DNA from: Porogramme epimiltina
Lineage: Eukaryota; Basidiomycota; Agaricomycetes; Polyporales; Polyporaceae
Direction: 5' to 3'
Assembly: GCA_900155495.1 (NCBI GenBank)
Contig: FTLJ01001183.1
Span: 1-16,416 of the forward strand
DNA length: 16,416 nt
The position numbers and the translations under genes are program-made. Shown piece by piece: positions 1 through 9,386 of this stretch. Position 1 is the stretch's first letter; each line of letters begins with the position of its first letter. The notes beneath the pieces were generated by a model. That model was given only the letters and a program-made list of their open reading frames with translations, had not been told where the DNA came from and did not search any database.

Positions 1-700
1 ATGCAAGGCACAGTGGCGGCGATGGTAGAGGGCGCAGGGATAGCAAGCTCAGGGGAAACCCAGGCGAAATCCGGGTGGAGCTCTTCGCCGTCGGGGTATG
101 CGTCAGCGAGCTTGATCTGAGCAATGTCCAATGCCTAATGGTCACGAATGGTCAACAAATGGAATGAACACAATGAAAAACGGCACTTACAGGCTCAGAA
201 TCCCGCTTGTCAAGCAACGCCGCAGGAGGGTCTTTCCGTGGTTCATCCCGATCGCTGGTCGTCAATGTCAATACATGTCCACGAACGCGATGACGACTGA
301 ACACATAAGCTGTCGAACCAAGGGTGTTGCATGATCTCCTCCCACCCAGGCCGCCGAGATGGGTCCTTCACTGCCAAGCACTGTTCCCCAAACCACTGAC
401 CATGTCACCTCGAAAGTGGAATGCAGGAGTGCTTACCATGCAAAGCAGGTCGAACGACTCGTTGCTCGCGTCCCCATCAATGAGCACCGACCCTTTCTCC
501 ATACAGTCCCAAACTTGCTCCATGTTCTCAGTGCTCACTCCCCGGTCCTGGCAAATAGAGGCTACACAACAATTGTTAGCCCGCAAGGCTTTGATATCCA
601 GCGCAGATGTCACATACCGTTCCATCTACCGCTTCACCAAGCGACATAGCCCACGCCCACACATCCACCTTCGCCGAGCATGGTGCTCCCGCCTGCCGGC
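1..700 (-). CDS. Protein-kinase-like C-lobe gene, partial (3' end beyond window, 5' end not resolved)
   Basis: Minus-strand exons read as the end of a Ser/Thr-type kinase domain. About 690-614 encodes Y-A-H-P-E (like the APE motif), then K-V-D-V-W-A-W-A-M-S-L-G (subdomain IX, D-V-W-x-x-G). Exon 561-437 encodes T-E-N-M-E-Q-V-W and F-D-L-L-C-M. Exon 380 to about 295 encodes D-P-S-R-R-P-G-W-E-E-I-M-Q-H-P-W-F, the typical subdomain XI ending. Exons 254-191 and 134-1 continue in frame into a hydrophilic tail that leaves the window. Introns at 436-381 (GTAAGC..ACAG) and 190-135 (GTAAGT..TTAG) are convincing. The junction near 617-562 is ambiguous (donor GTATGT or GTGACA), and the one near 294-255 needs a weak donor. 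I cannot place the glycine loop, the catalytic HRD or the DFG in 700-1460, so this may be a pseudokinase, a truncated gene or a pseudogene. Kinase-fold identity is fairly sure; activity and substrate are unknown. Confidence 0.55.
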
Positions 701-1549
701 GCTCTGGGTGAGCATACATCCTACACGAGCTGCTCGTTACGTAAGCACCAACGAACCGAGCCGATCCGGCCGCCCACCCTGCCGAACCTTCAGCGCCCAC
801 CACGCAGTTGTGCCCTTGTCTGCCGCAAATGGTTGGCCGCCGGCCGCCACACTCTCGCTCTTACCGCAATTAATGAAGCTGAAGTGCTACCCCCACACTC
901 CGCCCGCCCTACTAGACCGCAGGGCTACCCACCACAAGCCTATGCCTCAGAACGGAGGGCGCCAGGTGTTTCATTGAACAGCATCGCGCCAAGCACGCAA
1001 GCGGGATCGAAAGCACAACGTACGCATGCGACTAGACTCTGTATCCCCAGCAGGTCTTCCGTGGACGTCGATGTCGACCAGGATGCCTGGTTCGTCGTAT
1101 CGTGTACGCACACCGCCCCACCAAGGGCCCAAACTCCAAGGAGGCACCCCACGGTGGGCCTGCCAGCGGCCCACACCGTCCCCTCGTCGCTCCCGCGCTG
1201 GGAGGCTAGGACCCTTCGCGAGAAGCGCAATAAATGGACGGCGCCGGAGTGCTTTGAAGCCCCGAGAAACACGCTGCAGCCTGCAGTGGCTGCGCCTGAG
1301 CGGGAACGTAATTGCAGCGGCGGGGACACCGGGGAGCTCCCCGTCCTGCTCCCCGGACATCTATTTGACGTCCTCTTGGCCAAGGGTGCGTCTTTCCGGT
1401 GTTTTTTCAGGCCTCTGGACGCAATGGGAGGGGAGGGTCCAATAATAATGCCCCCTTGAACGAGTCCGACGGGCGCTTAGAGGGAATGTGTGTGCGCGCG
1501 GGTGGAGTGCTGTGTATATATGCGCTGAATGCTGTGTATATGATTTTTA
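701..1549. other. GC-rich stretch upstream of the kinase exons and downstream of gene A; no gene supported
   Basis: Several long overlapping open frames occur here on both strands, as expected by chance in GC-rich DNA, and none shows a recognisable domain. Near 1105-1070 on the minus strand one frame reads R-Y-D-E-P-G-I-L-V-D, which faintly recalls a kinase catalytic loop (R-D-x-K-P-x-N-I-L-V-D) with key residues changed. If real, it would be a decayed 5' part of the kinase gene. The stretch 1490-1560 is TG/TA rich with two copies of a GCTGTGTATAT motif and probably belongs to the 3' flank of gene A. Confidence 0.3.
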
Positions 1550-1551
1550 TT
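1546..1551 (-). terminator. Possible polyadenylation signal AATAAA of gene A
   Basis: AATAAA is read on the minus strand and overlaps the proposed stop codon of gene A. Another AATAAA lies in the last exon about 45 nt earlier. Fungal poly(A) signals are loose, so either could serve, or neither. The early position suggests the true stop or 3' end could differ from my model. Confidence 0.25.
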
Positions 1552-3248
1552 AGTGTGTGTTATTAGGTTTGTTATATGAGCGCGTTTTTATTAAATGTAC
1601 AAATCTGCCGCCATAGTGCACATGTGCGGAACGCACCAAATGGGAGGAATCCATCACCCTCAGCAGTCCACCCTCGATTATTGAAGCCTCGCGGGGACGC
1701 GAAGCAGCCGCGAGAGATGTCAGGTGGATGCTCGCGACAATGTCCTCGAAGGCCGACCTTTTCTCCGCAACAAGTAGGATCACGATAGTCGGATATATGG
1801 CCTGAGCGAACGCATCATCAACGAGCTCCTTGATGACATCTGAGGAACGGCTCACGATGATGGGCACGAGGCAGGCTTGATAGAAGAGTTCGAGTCCCAT
1901 CGGAACGCCTTCTGGGACGACCAACCCCCGCGGTCCAATACTGAGCATCTGGACAGCTACAATGACGGTCTGTGGACGGCGTGAAACACGGAGGGTTGGT
2001 GAGAGAGCCTAAGTTTCGGAAGCTTAGAGTGCAGTGCATGCTCACCCACAAAATACAATACATTACGCCCGATTCACCTAGTACAGCCAATACGGCCGCT
2101 GCTGGGAATTTCACGGTGCGGACTTCTTTCATTATCCCACGTATGTCCCTTCTATATTGCCTGCGTGGCATGAACGAGTCAGAGATGCAGGACATCTGAC
2201 GACGGAGTACTCGACCACATACCACGCTTTCCATATAACGAACGCTGTAGCCACAACATTCGTGATGAGGGAAAGAACAGATGCGGCAATGCCCATCTCG
2301 CTGCCCTGGAGCAGCGGTCCTGAGGCGGTCTGTCCAAGATACCCACTGCCTTGTGCGACGTATGCCGTCGCGCCGTCTCCGTACGTGAACACCTCCCCTG
2401 GTATGGCAGATAGCGCGAGCTGACGAATATCCAGTATGCTCACCACTACGGTGGGGATGGGCTTAGTACAGCATCCAATCTCATTCCATATTTCAGGCTT
2501 ACCGAGCGTAGTGAGGATAAGGACTATGCCGGTGACCTTCACAGCACGATTGGAGGGATAGAGCGCGATTGTGCGCCACCAGACTACCCCATCCCCGGCC
2601 GTGATCTGCGGAGCACGACATCAACCGCTGGCTGTCAAGGAGGAAGAGTGTGGGCTCTGACCGCTACAATTAGCGCCGCTGTGTTGAAATAATAGGTCGG
2701 TGACACCGCCATGGAGCGCGGATTCTCTGCTTCAAGGGATGCCGGTTGACACGAGGTAGTTGTAGACTGAGAGGAAGTGGCAGATATTAAAGTGGATCTG
2801 AAGCAGGCGGTGATCGAGATCGCTTGAGACAATGCTTTGCTTGCTCCTTTCTGAGTCTGGAGCGCGTTCGCGAGAGTGCCGGCCCAAAAAAGAGAGGTGC
2901 TGATTAACATGATGAGAAGCATAGCGAAGAGGAGAGCATGAGACATTGCCCGGATACCCTTCTTGCTGTAGTTTTTGTGAGGAGACGAACAACATCGTCT
3001 ATATATACCATGCAAGAGCCAAACGTACAGAAGGATATGTGCGGAATATCAAGAACATCCCTGCAAGATGACTCGTCAGAGTTGAAGCGCGGAGCGGTTC
3101 CAGCTGCTTTTTCACCTGACATAGCGGACGCCAATGCCACCGTTATGATCGCAGGTCGTATATTGTCAGAATATTTGAGGGTTGTGGCCTGGAGGGCGGC
3201 CAGAATGCTAATTATCTCCTCGCTGGTGGTCGAGTTGTTGTTCGACAT
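1550..3248 (-). CDS. Gene A: seven-TM receptor-like membrane protein, uncharacterised basidiomycete family
   Basis: Eight exons rebuilt by hand: 3248-3116, 3060-3009, 2965-2662, 2605-2503, 2445-2223, 2160-2046, 1969-1856, 1801-1550. They give one open frame of 431 codons plus stop. The start (ATG 3248) lies 45 codons before the first phase-1 intron, close to the 46 codons in C and D. The N-terminus has an N-S-T sequon. TM1 spans the first intron, TM2 follows K-K-G-I-R, and G-D-G-V-V-W-W sits at about residues 167-173 before TM4. TM5 (V-L-S-L-I-T-N) ends at W272, TM6 carries G-E-S-G-V-M-Y, and TM7 is C-L-V-P-I-I followed by I-Y-P-T-I-V-I-L-L-V. The loop between TM2 and TM3 is longer than in the paralogues. 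Introns are 43-76 nt. Two weak points are the 43-nt intron 3008-2966 and a GTCAGA donor at 2661. The tail (1780-1550) shares nothing with C or D. Function is not known; a sensory or receptor role is inferred from topology only. Confidence 0.72.
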
Positions 3249-3836
3249 GAATCCTTTTGGAGTCATCAGTGAATACAGATACCGCATGAAATAGTAACTG
3301 AAAACTCACAGCCGGGTTCGATGGGGGTTTCATCGACTTAACGTGGGAGACGAAAATCTTGAGCTTTTATCCATGCGCCTACGGCACAAGAGAGTACTTG
3401 CCCCCTCCGAGAGGGGATACCGAACGGCATATTGAAATCTGTAGCGCCAATGGGACGTTGCGTGGGGAAGTTGCGGATGTGATGAGTACATGCAACCGCA
3501 CTTCGCGCGCGAAGGATTGATGTTCGTGTCACCGAGCGTCACGGATAGGAACGTTGCCCCGTATAGACGTCCCGACGTGTGCTCCTCCAACCAGAACCGT
3601 CATGACCGGCGGCTACAGTTCCGCCGAAGAGGCAGTGCTGAGGACAAATGTTAAAGAGTACGGGAAGGCGTACTCCGGTGCTTTTATGTACCCTCATTCG
3701 ATTCGCGACATGAGACTAACATGCGGTCTGCAACCTGGTGGTCGATGCTGGCCTCCGGAAGTGTTGTATAAGTTGTTAAATCTAATAGCTACACGATGTG
3801 GAGAGCTTAATTATATTGCGCCAGAACCGGCGCTCG
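3249..3836. other. Intergenic region between gene A start and relic E; nothing recognisable
   Basis: This should hold the promoter of gene A (minus strand), but I see no clear TATA or pyrimidine block near 3280-3340. Open frames on both strands here match no family I know and show no intron signals in a sensible order. Confidence 0.4.
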
Positions 3837-3839
3837 TTA

Positions 3840-4473
3840 ATTTGAAAGAGTGTAGGGCTTACGATTGGTCTGCTTCTTCCGTGAGCGTTGGGCGACAAAG
3901 GTGATTCGTAACACGATGATGGGTGCCTCGTCGGAGACTCGGAGCGCAGAGGGGTATATGGGGAATGTCATATATATTGGCAAAACTATGTAGATGACGT
4001 ACATTCCATTACGCAGTCTACATGTCAACACACCTAATCCCGGTGATGAATGATGAAGAGCGCAATTTCCATAAACACCCATACCAATGATGGCCGCAAG
4101 GATGCGGAGAGGAGACGAACGCTGTATTCATTCAGGGTGAGACGCGTGTCTGTTGTAGTATCGACATGAACGCGGACGAAACCTACCGGGGGGCTAAAGC
4201 CACGATGACGGGATGGTACATTTGCTTACGAAACGTCGAGGAGTTATAAGTTTATGATAGGACTAGACTATCTCAGGATAAGTGGGAAATCATTGGCAGA
4301 GCTACCAGTCATAGGCTGCTCACGTTGTGGGGCAAGGCGGGGGCGTGCTCGCCCGTCGGGCGGTCGGTTTCAGGCGGGGTAGGGGCGCCGGTGATCGCGT
4401 TTAGAATAAATACGTTTGCAGCTTCAGTGAGTCCAGCAAAAAATACCAGGACGGCGCTGAACGAAGTAGAACG
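3840..4473 (-). pseudogene. Relic E: decayed fifth copy of the seven-TM family (TM5-TM7 part)
   Basis: Pieces of the family appear in the right order on the minus strand, but not in one frame. After a good intron (4520-4474, GTGCGT..TACAG) there is a TM5-like segment S-A-V-L-V-F-F-A-G-L-T-E-A-A at about 4460-4390. At 4180-4150, after a TAG acceptor, the reading R-V-H-V-D-T-T-T-D-T-R aligns with R-V-H-L-G-N-G-Q-A-T-K in gene C. In a different frame, about 4113-4060 reads L-R-I-L-A-A-I-I-G-M-G-V-Y-G-N-C-A-L, which matches the TM6 exon of gene A (V-L-A-V-L-G-E-S-G-V-M-Y-C-I-L). About 3925-3880 reads A-P-I-I-V-L-R-I-T-F-V-A-Q-R-S, like the TM7 region of A. The 103-nt G-D-x-V-W-W exon and the N-terminal half are not visible, and a frame change is needed inside the TM6 exon. 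This is best read as a truncated, frameshifted copy. Confidence 0.5.
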
Positions 4474-4520
4474 CTGTAAGTACGATGTTCAAGAATTACA
4501 AAACGTGCAACAATACGCAC

Positions 4521-5108
4521 CTGCACTGCAAGGCTGAACGACGAACGACATGTCACTCCCTTTCTGTCCCGCTCGATGCAGCCTCCACCATCGCGTCCCT
4601 ACTCTGACGTTCGTGACAGCACTTCGACGATGGCCGGTGTGACAGCGGGGAGGGTTGCCTAGGGAGATTGAGGTGGGATCGTCGGAGCGTTGTACCAGTG
4701 ACGCAACTCGAGATTGGACGCGACTTCAAGCTCGTGTTAGGACGGAAGGTATAGTTGGAAACATGCACACGGGAGAGCACTCACCACGAGCACCGTAAAG
4801 GCCATTTATCAGCGAGGTTCGCCATATTCGTTTGATGCATTCACTCGCGAGTTGTAAGATGGCGGCCGTCCATTCTCGTAGTTTGAAGCTAACATTATGA
4901 GAGATGAGTATGTCCTAGTGCAAACATCAAGGGGAGTGGAATGGACATGACGTATCGGTGGGAGGAAAACAAAGACCACGGGTTCTGGCCGACATCAGAG
5001 TCCCGCAAATCAGCCCAACACGTGGCAGGGCTAGGTGACTCAAACGCGTTACGTCACGCGTATTGATCACGTGCCACTGTCACGTCGGGCGCTTGAAGTG
5101 CTGCTGGC
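4521..5108. other. Region upstream of relic E; no intact gene
   Basis: Minus-strand short hydrophobic frames near 4800-4740 could be leftovers of the N-terminal half of relic E, but no frame or junction can be matched to the paralogues. CACGTG palindromes occur at 5019 and 5068, just outside the inverted-repeat element. Confidence 0.3.
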
Positions 5109-5261
5109 GGCACGGCGGGCATTTCCGAATTTTCTCTCTATGAAAAGCCGAGACAAAGTCGAGACACGTGGCTTCCGTTTTCATGACCTTTTGGTACAAT
5201 TTTCCGAGTGCGCGATGTTAAACCTTTGTCCCACTTTTCTGCCAATGAATGTGATCACGTG
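5109..5261 (+). repeat. Left arm of a ~150-bp inverted repeat
   Basis: This arm matches the reverse complement of 5694-5841 along its whole length with scattered mismatches. Shared blocks include CGGGCATTTCCG, GCGAGACAAAGTC-like, GACACGTGGCTTCC and a terminal GATCACGTG. The alignment was made by eye. The outer end is GC-rich (CGGCACGGCGGGC); the inner end is the CACGTG palindrome. Confidence 0.8.
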
Positions 5262-5329
5262 TGCACACAAACATGTTTCCCCTGGGCGTGATAACAATCA
5301 TTTAAGGCGGAATAGTACAGCGGGAAGTG

Positions 5330-5640
5330 GACCAGTGAGGCGGAGAGTGCACTAAAGCAGAAGGGAGTGAAGGAGAGCAAAACGGCGAAGGCGAGTGGCG
5401 CGGCGCGGCACCGCGCATAAAAGAGGGTGTGGGAACAACTTGAAACAGCCCAAAATGGAAGTGCGCGATGGGCAGTGGCAAGGCGGCAAGGAGTGGCAGG
5501 GAGTGGGGAGTGGTGGGAAGCGGCGGGGAGCGGTAAGGAGCGACGAGGAGTGGACTAGTGCGGTGCATATAATATCTGGATTCTGTGTTGATGGTAGCTC
5601 AGTGCAGTGAGGAGCGGCCTGGCGTGGCGGCCGTTGGGGA
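5330..5640 (+). repeat. Purine-rich, GGAGTGG-type degenerate repeat tract
   Basis: The plus strand is strongly purine-biased and full of variants of GGAGTGG, GAGCGG, GGCAAGG and GGGAGTG (for example around 5490-5550 and 5610-5635). It has no clean period, so it is a degenerate simple-sequence tract and not a true minisatellite. Open frames here on either strand are composition-driven and unlikely to be genes. Confidence 0.6.
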
Positions 5641-5693
5641 ATTGACCAGCAAGCATAGATTTTCGGGCGTAGATGTTACCTTTTCTTGTTGAT

Positions 5694-5841
5694 CACGTGA
5701 TCCACATGTACAAAAACCTGACAAAGAGGGAATTATCGTAAGCTCAGAAAATGTTGTGAAAACCTTTCGAAAATGGAAGCCACGTGTCTGGACTTTGTCT
5801 CGCCTTTTCACGAGGAGAAAATGCGGAAATGCCCGTCGTGC
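5694..5841 (-). repeat. Right arm of the ~150-bp inverted repeat
   Basis: Read on the minus strand from 5841 down to 5694, it follows the left arm 5109-5261 block by block. Its inner end holds a 12-bp palindrome GATCACGTGATC (5691-5702). Confidence 0.8.
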
Positions 5842-6476
5842 GGGCTCGTCGCTCCGCCGCCGCTGCGTGCGCGGTTCGTTGCCTGAAGCTTGGAAGTTCC
5901 ATCTAGCCGTCTCCACATAAAGCACAGAAGGCCATGTGGATATACTCAAATGCATTACCAAGCTGCCCATACGGGTACACCAGAGAACACCGCGCTTATG
6001 GTGGTACGAATGCGGCAGTATGTACGTCCAGTTGAACAGTGTGACTCAGGTCTAGGTCGGAGCGAGTATGTTGAAAGCGTTCACAGCCAATTATCACAGC
6101 ATCAGAGACCACCACTCACGGAATCAATGCCTCCTATTCCCAGAGAGGGCGCGGGATTCTGTAGGAAAAATTGCTTCGGAACAACATATGGATGTTATGG
6201 GGCACATGGCAGCAGTGGTACGCCGATCTTCTTTCCCCGGGTCGCGGACGATAAGAACACTTCTTAGCCAGGTAGAGAGCTGCAGCTTTACAGGTGGATG
6301 ATACCCCTGACAAAGCTGAACACTCGGGATACAATTCCACCGGTAGGTGAAGGACGTGACCTGGATGCGAAGGCGCCGCTGGCTGTCAAAATTGACGTCC
6401 AAGAATAACGCAGTGGTGAGCTGCTCCTGATGAGATTACAGCGGGTATCCAACTGACGTCTTCTCCGCAGGATGCT
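5842..6476. other. Upstream flank of gene B; nothing recognisable
   Basis: Overlapping short open frames on both strands show no known domain. A CTCCGCAG sequence at 6463-6470, just before the proposed ATG of gene B, looks like a 3' splice site and could mean an intron in the 5' UTR or an upstream exon I did not recognise. No convincing TATA element was seen. Confidence 0.35.
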
Positions 6477-8123
6477 ATGGTCTACACTCCTGGGAGCACT
6501 GAGACATTATCTTATATGCACACCCTGTAGGTGACTGAGCCAACTCCTGGCCCCGTTACTGTACCACGCATTTCCACACAACCTTCCGCGTTCCTTTTGG
6601 ATATGGCACTCAGAACAAGGGGAGTTTTTGGCTATATCGTGGAGAACATAGACGTGGCTGCGCAGATGAGCACCATCGTCGTGTCCTCTTTCTTCTTCGG
6701 TACGTCTGCACTGTTCGTAAGCTCCCTGCAGTTCAACTGACTACCATCTCTCCAAGGCATCCTCACAATACTTTCCTTCGCAACCACATTCTTTCTAATG
6801 TACGTCTTTATTAGCTATGCCCTACTCTGCATAATCGAAGACCTCTTCATATACAGTCGCAACGGCATTAGGCGCACATCCACTCGCATATACAGCTAGT
6901 TTCCATCGTGACGCTCTACGTGTCCACATGCATCTACTTCGCAGTGTCCATACCCTTCTACGCCAACATTTACGCTTGGGATACCGTCTACCTACATACC
7001 CCCTTTCTTCCGCTACCGACGCCGAAGTGGGGAGAAGACGTCCAGAGGGTCCAATCCATCCTCTTCACCGCGACCCTCACAGTCAACGTAAGTGTGCACG
7101 GACCATTAAAGTACCTGGAACTGAGCGCAGCTACGTCTCCGCAGATCTTTGTGGGAGATGCGATCGTGTGGTGGAGGGCCTGTGCAGTCTGGCCGAAGAA
7201 CTACTATGTACGCGCTGGGTGTGTTGTTATTCTAGGCGCAACCCTCGGTAAGCCTCGTATATGCACGTCTCAGCCCCGAATTGTGAATGTCCTAATGAGG
7301 CCTATCTCTCCATATCAGTTACAGGCAGTATGGCCGCGCATGTTGCGGGAATCCCAAACGTCGGGTTTGTGCTTAATCAAGGGACTGAGCTGTACGCGGT
7401 AGACCGTTTTGGGACTGTATGTATGTTCCTCTCGCTCGCGAGCAACGTCATGGCTACGTCGCTCATAGGTTGGAAAGCTTGGTACTACTCTCCCGCTCCA
7501 CCTGGCGGCATACATTATACTAATGACTCCTACAGGGTTCATCGTCAGATACTGAAAGAGACCTTGTCGAGGGCCACACGCAATTCGCGGGCACTCAGCC
7601 TCCTTTCGTTGCTCATCGAGTCTGGGACCGGATACTCTCTTCTCTGGGTGCGCCGTCCTCCTGTCCAGCCCTTGGTATCACTAACTAGTCGTACGACACG
7701 CACAGCTGGTTATCGTCTCCTCGGACCTCTATTTCATCTTCTTACGCGACCCCAACACTGCGCCCCCTTGGTTCCTCTCCTTAAGCGACATCTTTTCCCG
7801 AGGAGTAATGATATACCTGATCGTATGTCCACGCCGTGTATACTCGTGACGCGCTACCCACTCTCACGATTGCTGCGTCACAGGCAGCGTACCCGATGCT
7901 CATCATCATCCTCGTGAACCTCAACCGCTCGCAGCTGGACGGGGGGCGTCTCCCTGGTGGCACACAGACCCCCTCCATGCGATTCAGGAGCCCTGAAGGC
8001 AGTGGTCAGCGCTCGACAGTCGTCCACCTGACCCTGACACGTTTGAGCGCCGTAGGAGGGGAAGAGACATCGGGCGGTACCTCCCTAGCTGAACACATCC
8101 GCAACATCAAGTACGAGGATTGA
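6477..8123 (+). CDS. Gene B: seven-TM receptor-like membrane protein, same family, opposite strand
   Basis: Exons: 6477-6526, 6614-6699, 6757-6803, 6872-7087, 7145-7247, 7319-7481, 7536-7647, 7706-7822, 7884-8123, giving 377 codons plus stop. The first two exons total 136 nt, the length of the single first exon in C and D, which supports the start and an extra intron (6527-6613, 87 nt) that also removes an in-frame TAG at 6528. G-D-A-I-V-W-W-R-A-C lies at about residues 137-146. The 216-nt third core exon and 103-nt fourth core exon match D in length and phase. TM5 has L-S-L-A-S-N-V-M-A-T-S and ends at W222, TM6 has L-I-E-S-G-T-G-Y-S, and TM7 has A-A-Y-P-M-L-I-I-I-L-V-N-L. Weak point: intron 6804-6871 needs a GTCTTT donor. 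The usual phase-2 donor (GTACGT at 6800) joined to 6857 gives R-N-G-I-R, like K-K-G-I-R in A, but then hits a TAG. So the gene is either intact with a poor donor or frameshifted. Ligand and role unknown. Confidence 0.65.
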
Positions 8124-9386
8124 TACAAGCTCTCCCTCTCGGCGGGAGGTCTATGATTGGGGTGGGCTCGAAGCTACACAGGGTAACTCGGTGGAGTCAT
8201 TGGAGACTCGGGGAGGGTAGAACGTTCTTCCGCTACGTAATTCTCTGTCCAACACCGAATATACGTGTTTCTCCTATCACGCGTGTAGGCCCTGTGATTC
8301 TGCTGTGGCTGGCGGTTTGTCTCTGGCACAAGAAAGATATATCATCGTATGTTCGCGTACTATACAAGCAAAACCATGGCGTTTAGAGCCAGCATGACGG
8401 GCGAGGTAAACTAGCAACGTTCAGCCCAGAACCGTCGGCACGGGAAGCGCAGCTGCAAGCACGCGCTCATCCATACACCAGTCAGAATGCGTCTATGTCA
8501 ACGCAACATGAGCACGCGGAAAGTCAAGAATAAAGGAAGAAAAGGTACGTACGTAGAATCGGTGGCTGCCAGACCTTCGCGCGACCAGCTCCAGGCGTTG
8601 CACGCGTTCGAGGATACGGAAGAAGCTTGGGCCATAACGTATCGCTTTTGCTACAGCTGACCGTTTGCGCATCAGCTCGGACACCTAGTATCCTGCACGG
8701 ACATCAGGACTCACCCACTCACGCTCAGACAATCATGTACGGCCTCCTATCACAAACCCCTTAACGCCTTCCTCTAGTTGCAGCCCAATGCAGGCGGCGG
8801 GGGTGCGAAGCGGTATGGCGGAAGCGGTTGTGTCCACACCAGCGCCGGACGCGAGCACGTAGTCGTCAGAGTGCTGAGAAAATGGAGGGCGGGGCACGCA
8901 CAGCCGTCGTGGTTACTGCAATACGCATCAGCATCGCCTGCTGCAACGTAGAGTGTGGGCTAGGAGAGACGAAGTAAGGACGCACAAGGTAGCGGACGCC
9001 AGCGAAACGCGGTTACAGACCGAATCCTGGCACTCTAGGAGCGTGATGGTCAGGTCGATGGCCAAGACGACGTTGACGGCATCGAGTTGGGGAATGCGAA
9101 TGGGGGGTGTAGAGACGCTGTGAGCACACATGTGTGTGAGCGGGGGAGACTTGCGGCATAGGGACGGGAGTGGGTGAGGCAAGACGAAGCACGTACAGCA
9201 TGCTGTCATCCAAGAGCGACCGTAGGTGATGCTGCCTCCGCAGTTTAATGCATCTGATCCTCCTCCATATTGTGCTTGCGCATAGCTAGGTTGAAAAAGT
9301 CCCGTCCACGTTTGACATGACTTCTAGTGATGTCTGGGGAGTGGCGCGCATTCAAGGGTGGCCGTAGACATGGGACGGAGGTACTC
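8124..9386. other. Region after gene B; no gene supported
   Basis: A short hydrophobic stretch G-P-V-I-L-L-W-L-A-V-C-L-W followed by H-K-K (plus strand, about 8290-8335) and an open frame from 8390 to a TAA near 8535 could be end exons of a small membrane protein, separated by a possible 40-nt intron (GTATGT..TTTAG). The frames of the two parts do not join, so I do not call a gene. The minus-strand frame at 9209-8928 has a hydrophobic stretch (L-D-A-V-N-V-V-L-A-I-D-L) but no recognised family. Confidence 0.3.

Larger units (their letters stand above)
5109..5841. mobile_element. Putative fold-back or non-autonomous TIR element with purine-rich core
   Basis: Two diverged inverted arms of about 150 bp flank a central 432 bp, which fits the layout of a fold-back or MITE-like DNA element. 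No transposase frame is present. I could not identify a target-site duplication next to either arm, so the exact ends are unknown and the arms may lie inside a larger element. Divergence between the arms points to an old insertion. An alternative is two copies of a dispersed repeat that happen to lie head to head. Confidence 0.4.

Noticed and set aside
781..840. A-L-K-V-R on the minus strand as a kinase beta-3 lysine motif
   Set aside because: It lies immediately before the APE-like motif, leaving no room for the catalytic core, and its frame stops soon after.
3554..3904. 116-codon plus-strand open frame beside relic E
   Set aside because: No domain, no splice context, and partly antisense to the end of the relic; fits chance in GC-rich DNA.
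5035..5970. Open frames of about 106 and 123 codons with similar peptides on opposite strands
   Set aside because: Their similarity (R-D-K-V-x-T-R-G-F) comes from the inverted nucleotide repeat; the frames run outside the arms with unrelated sequence, so they are repeat DNA and not proteins.
8124..8535. Candidate two-exon small membrane protein (V-I-L-L-W-L-A-V-C-L-W helix plus an acidic tail)
   Set aside because: The helix frame and the tail frame do not join across the only plausible intron; too little support.
8493..8684. 63-codon basic minus-strand open frame
   Set aside because: No recognised family and no neighbouring exons; length expected by chance.
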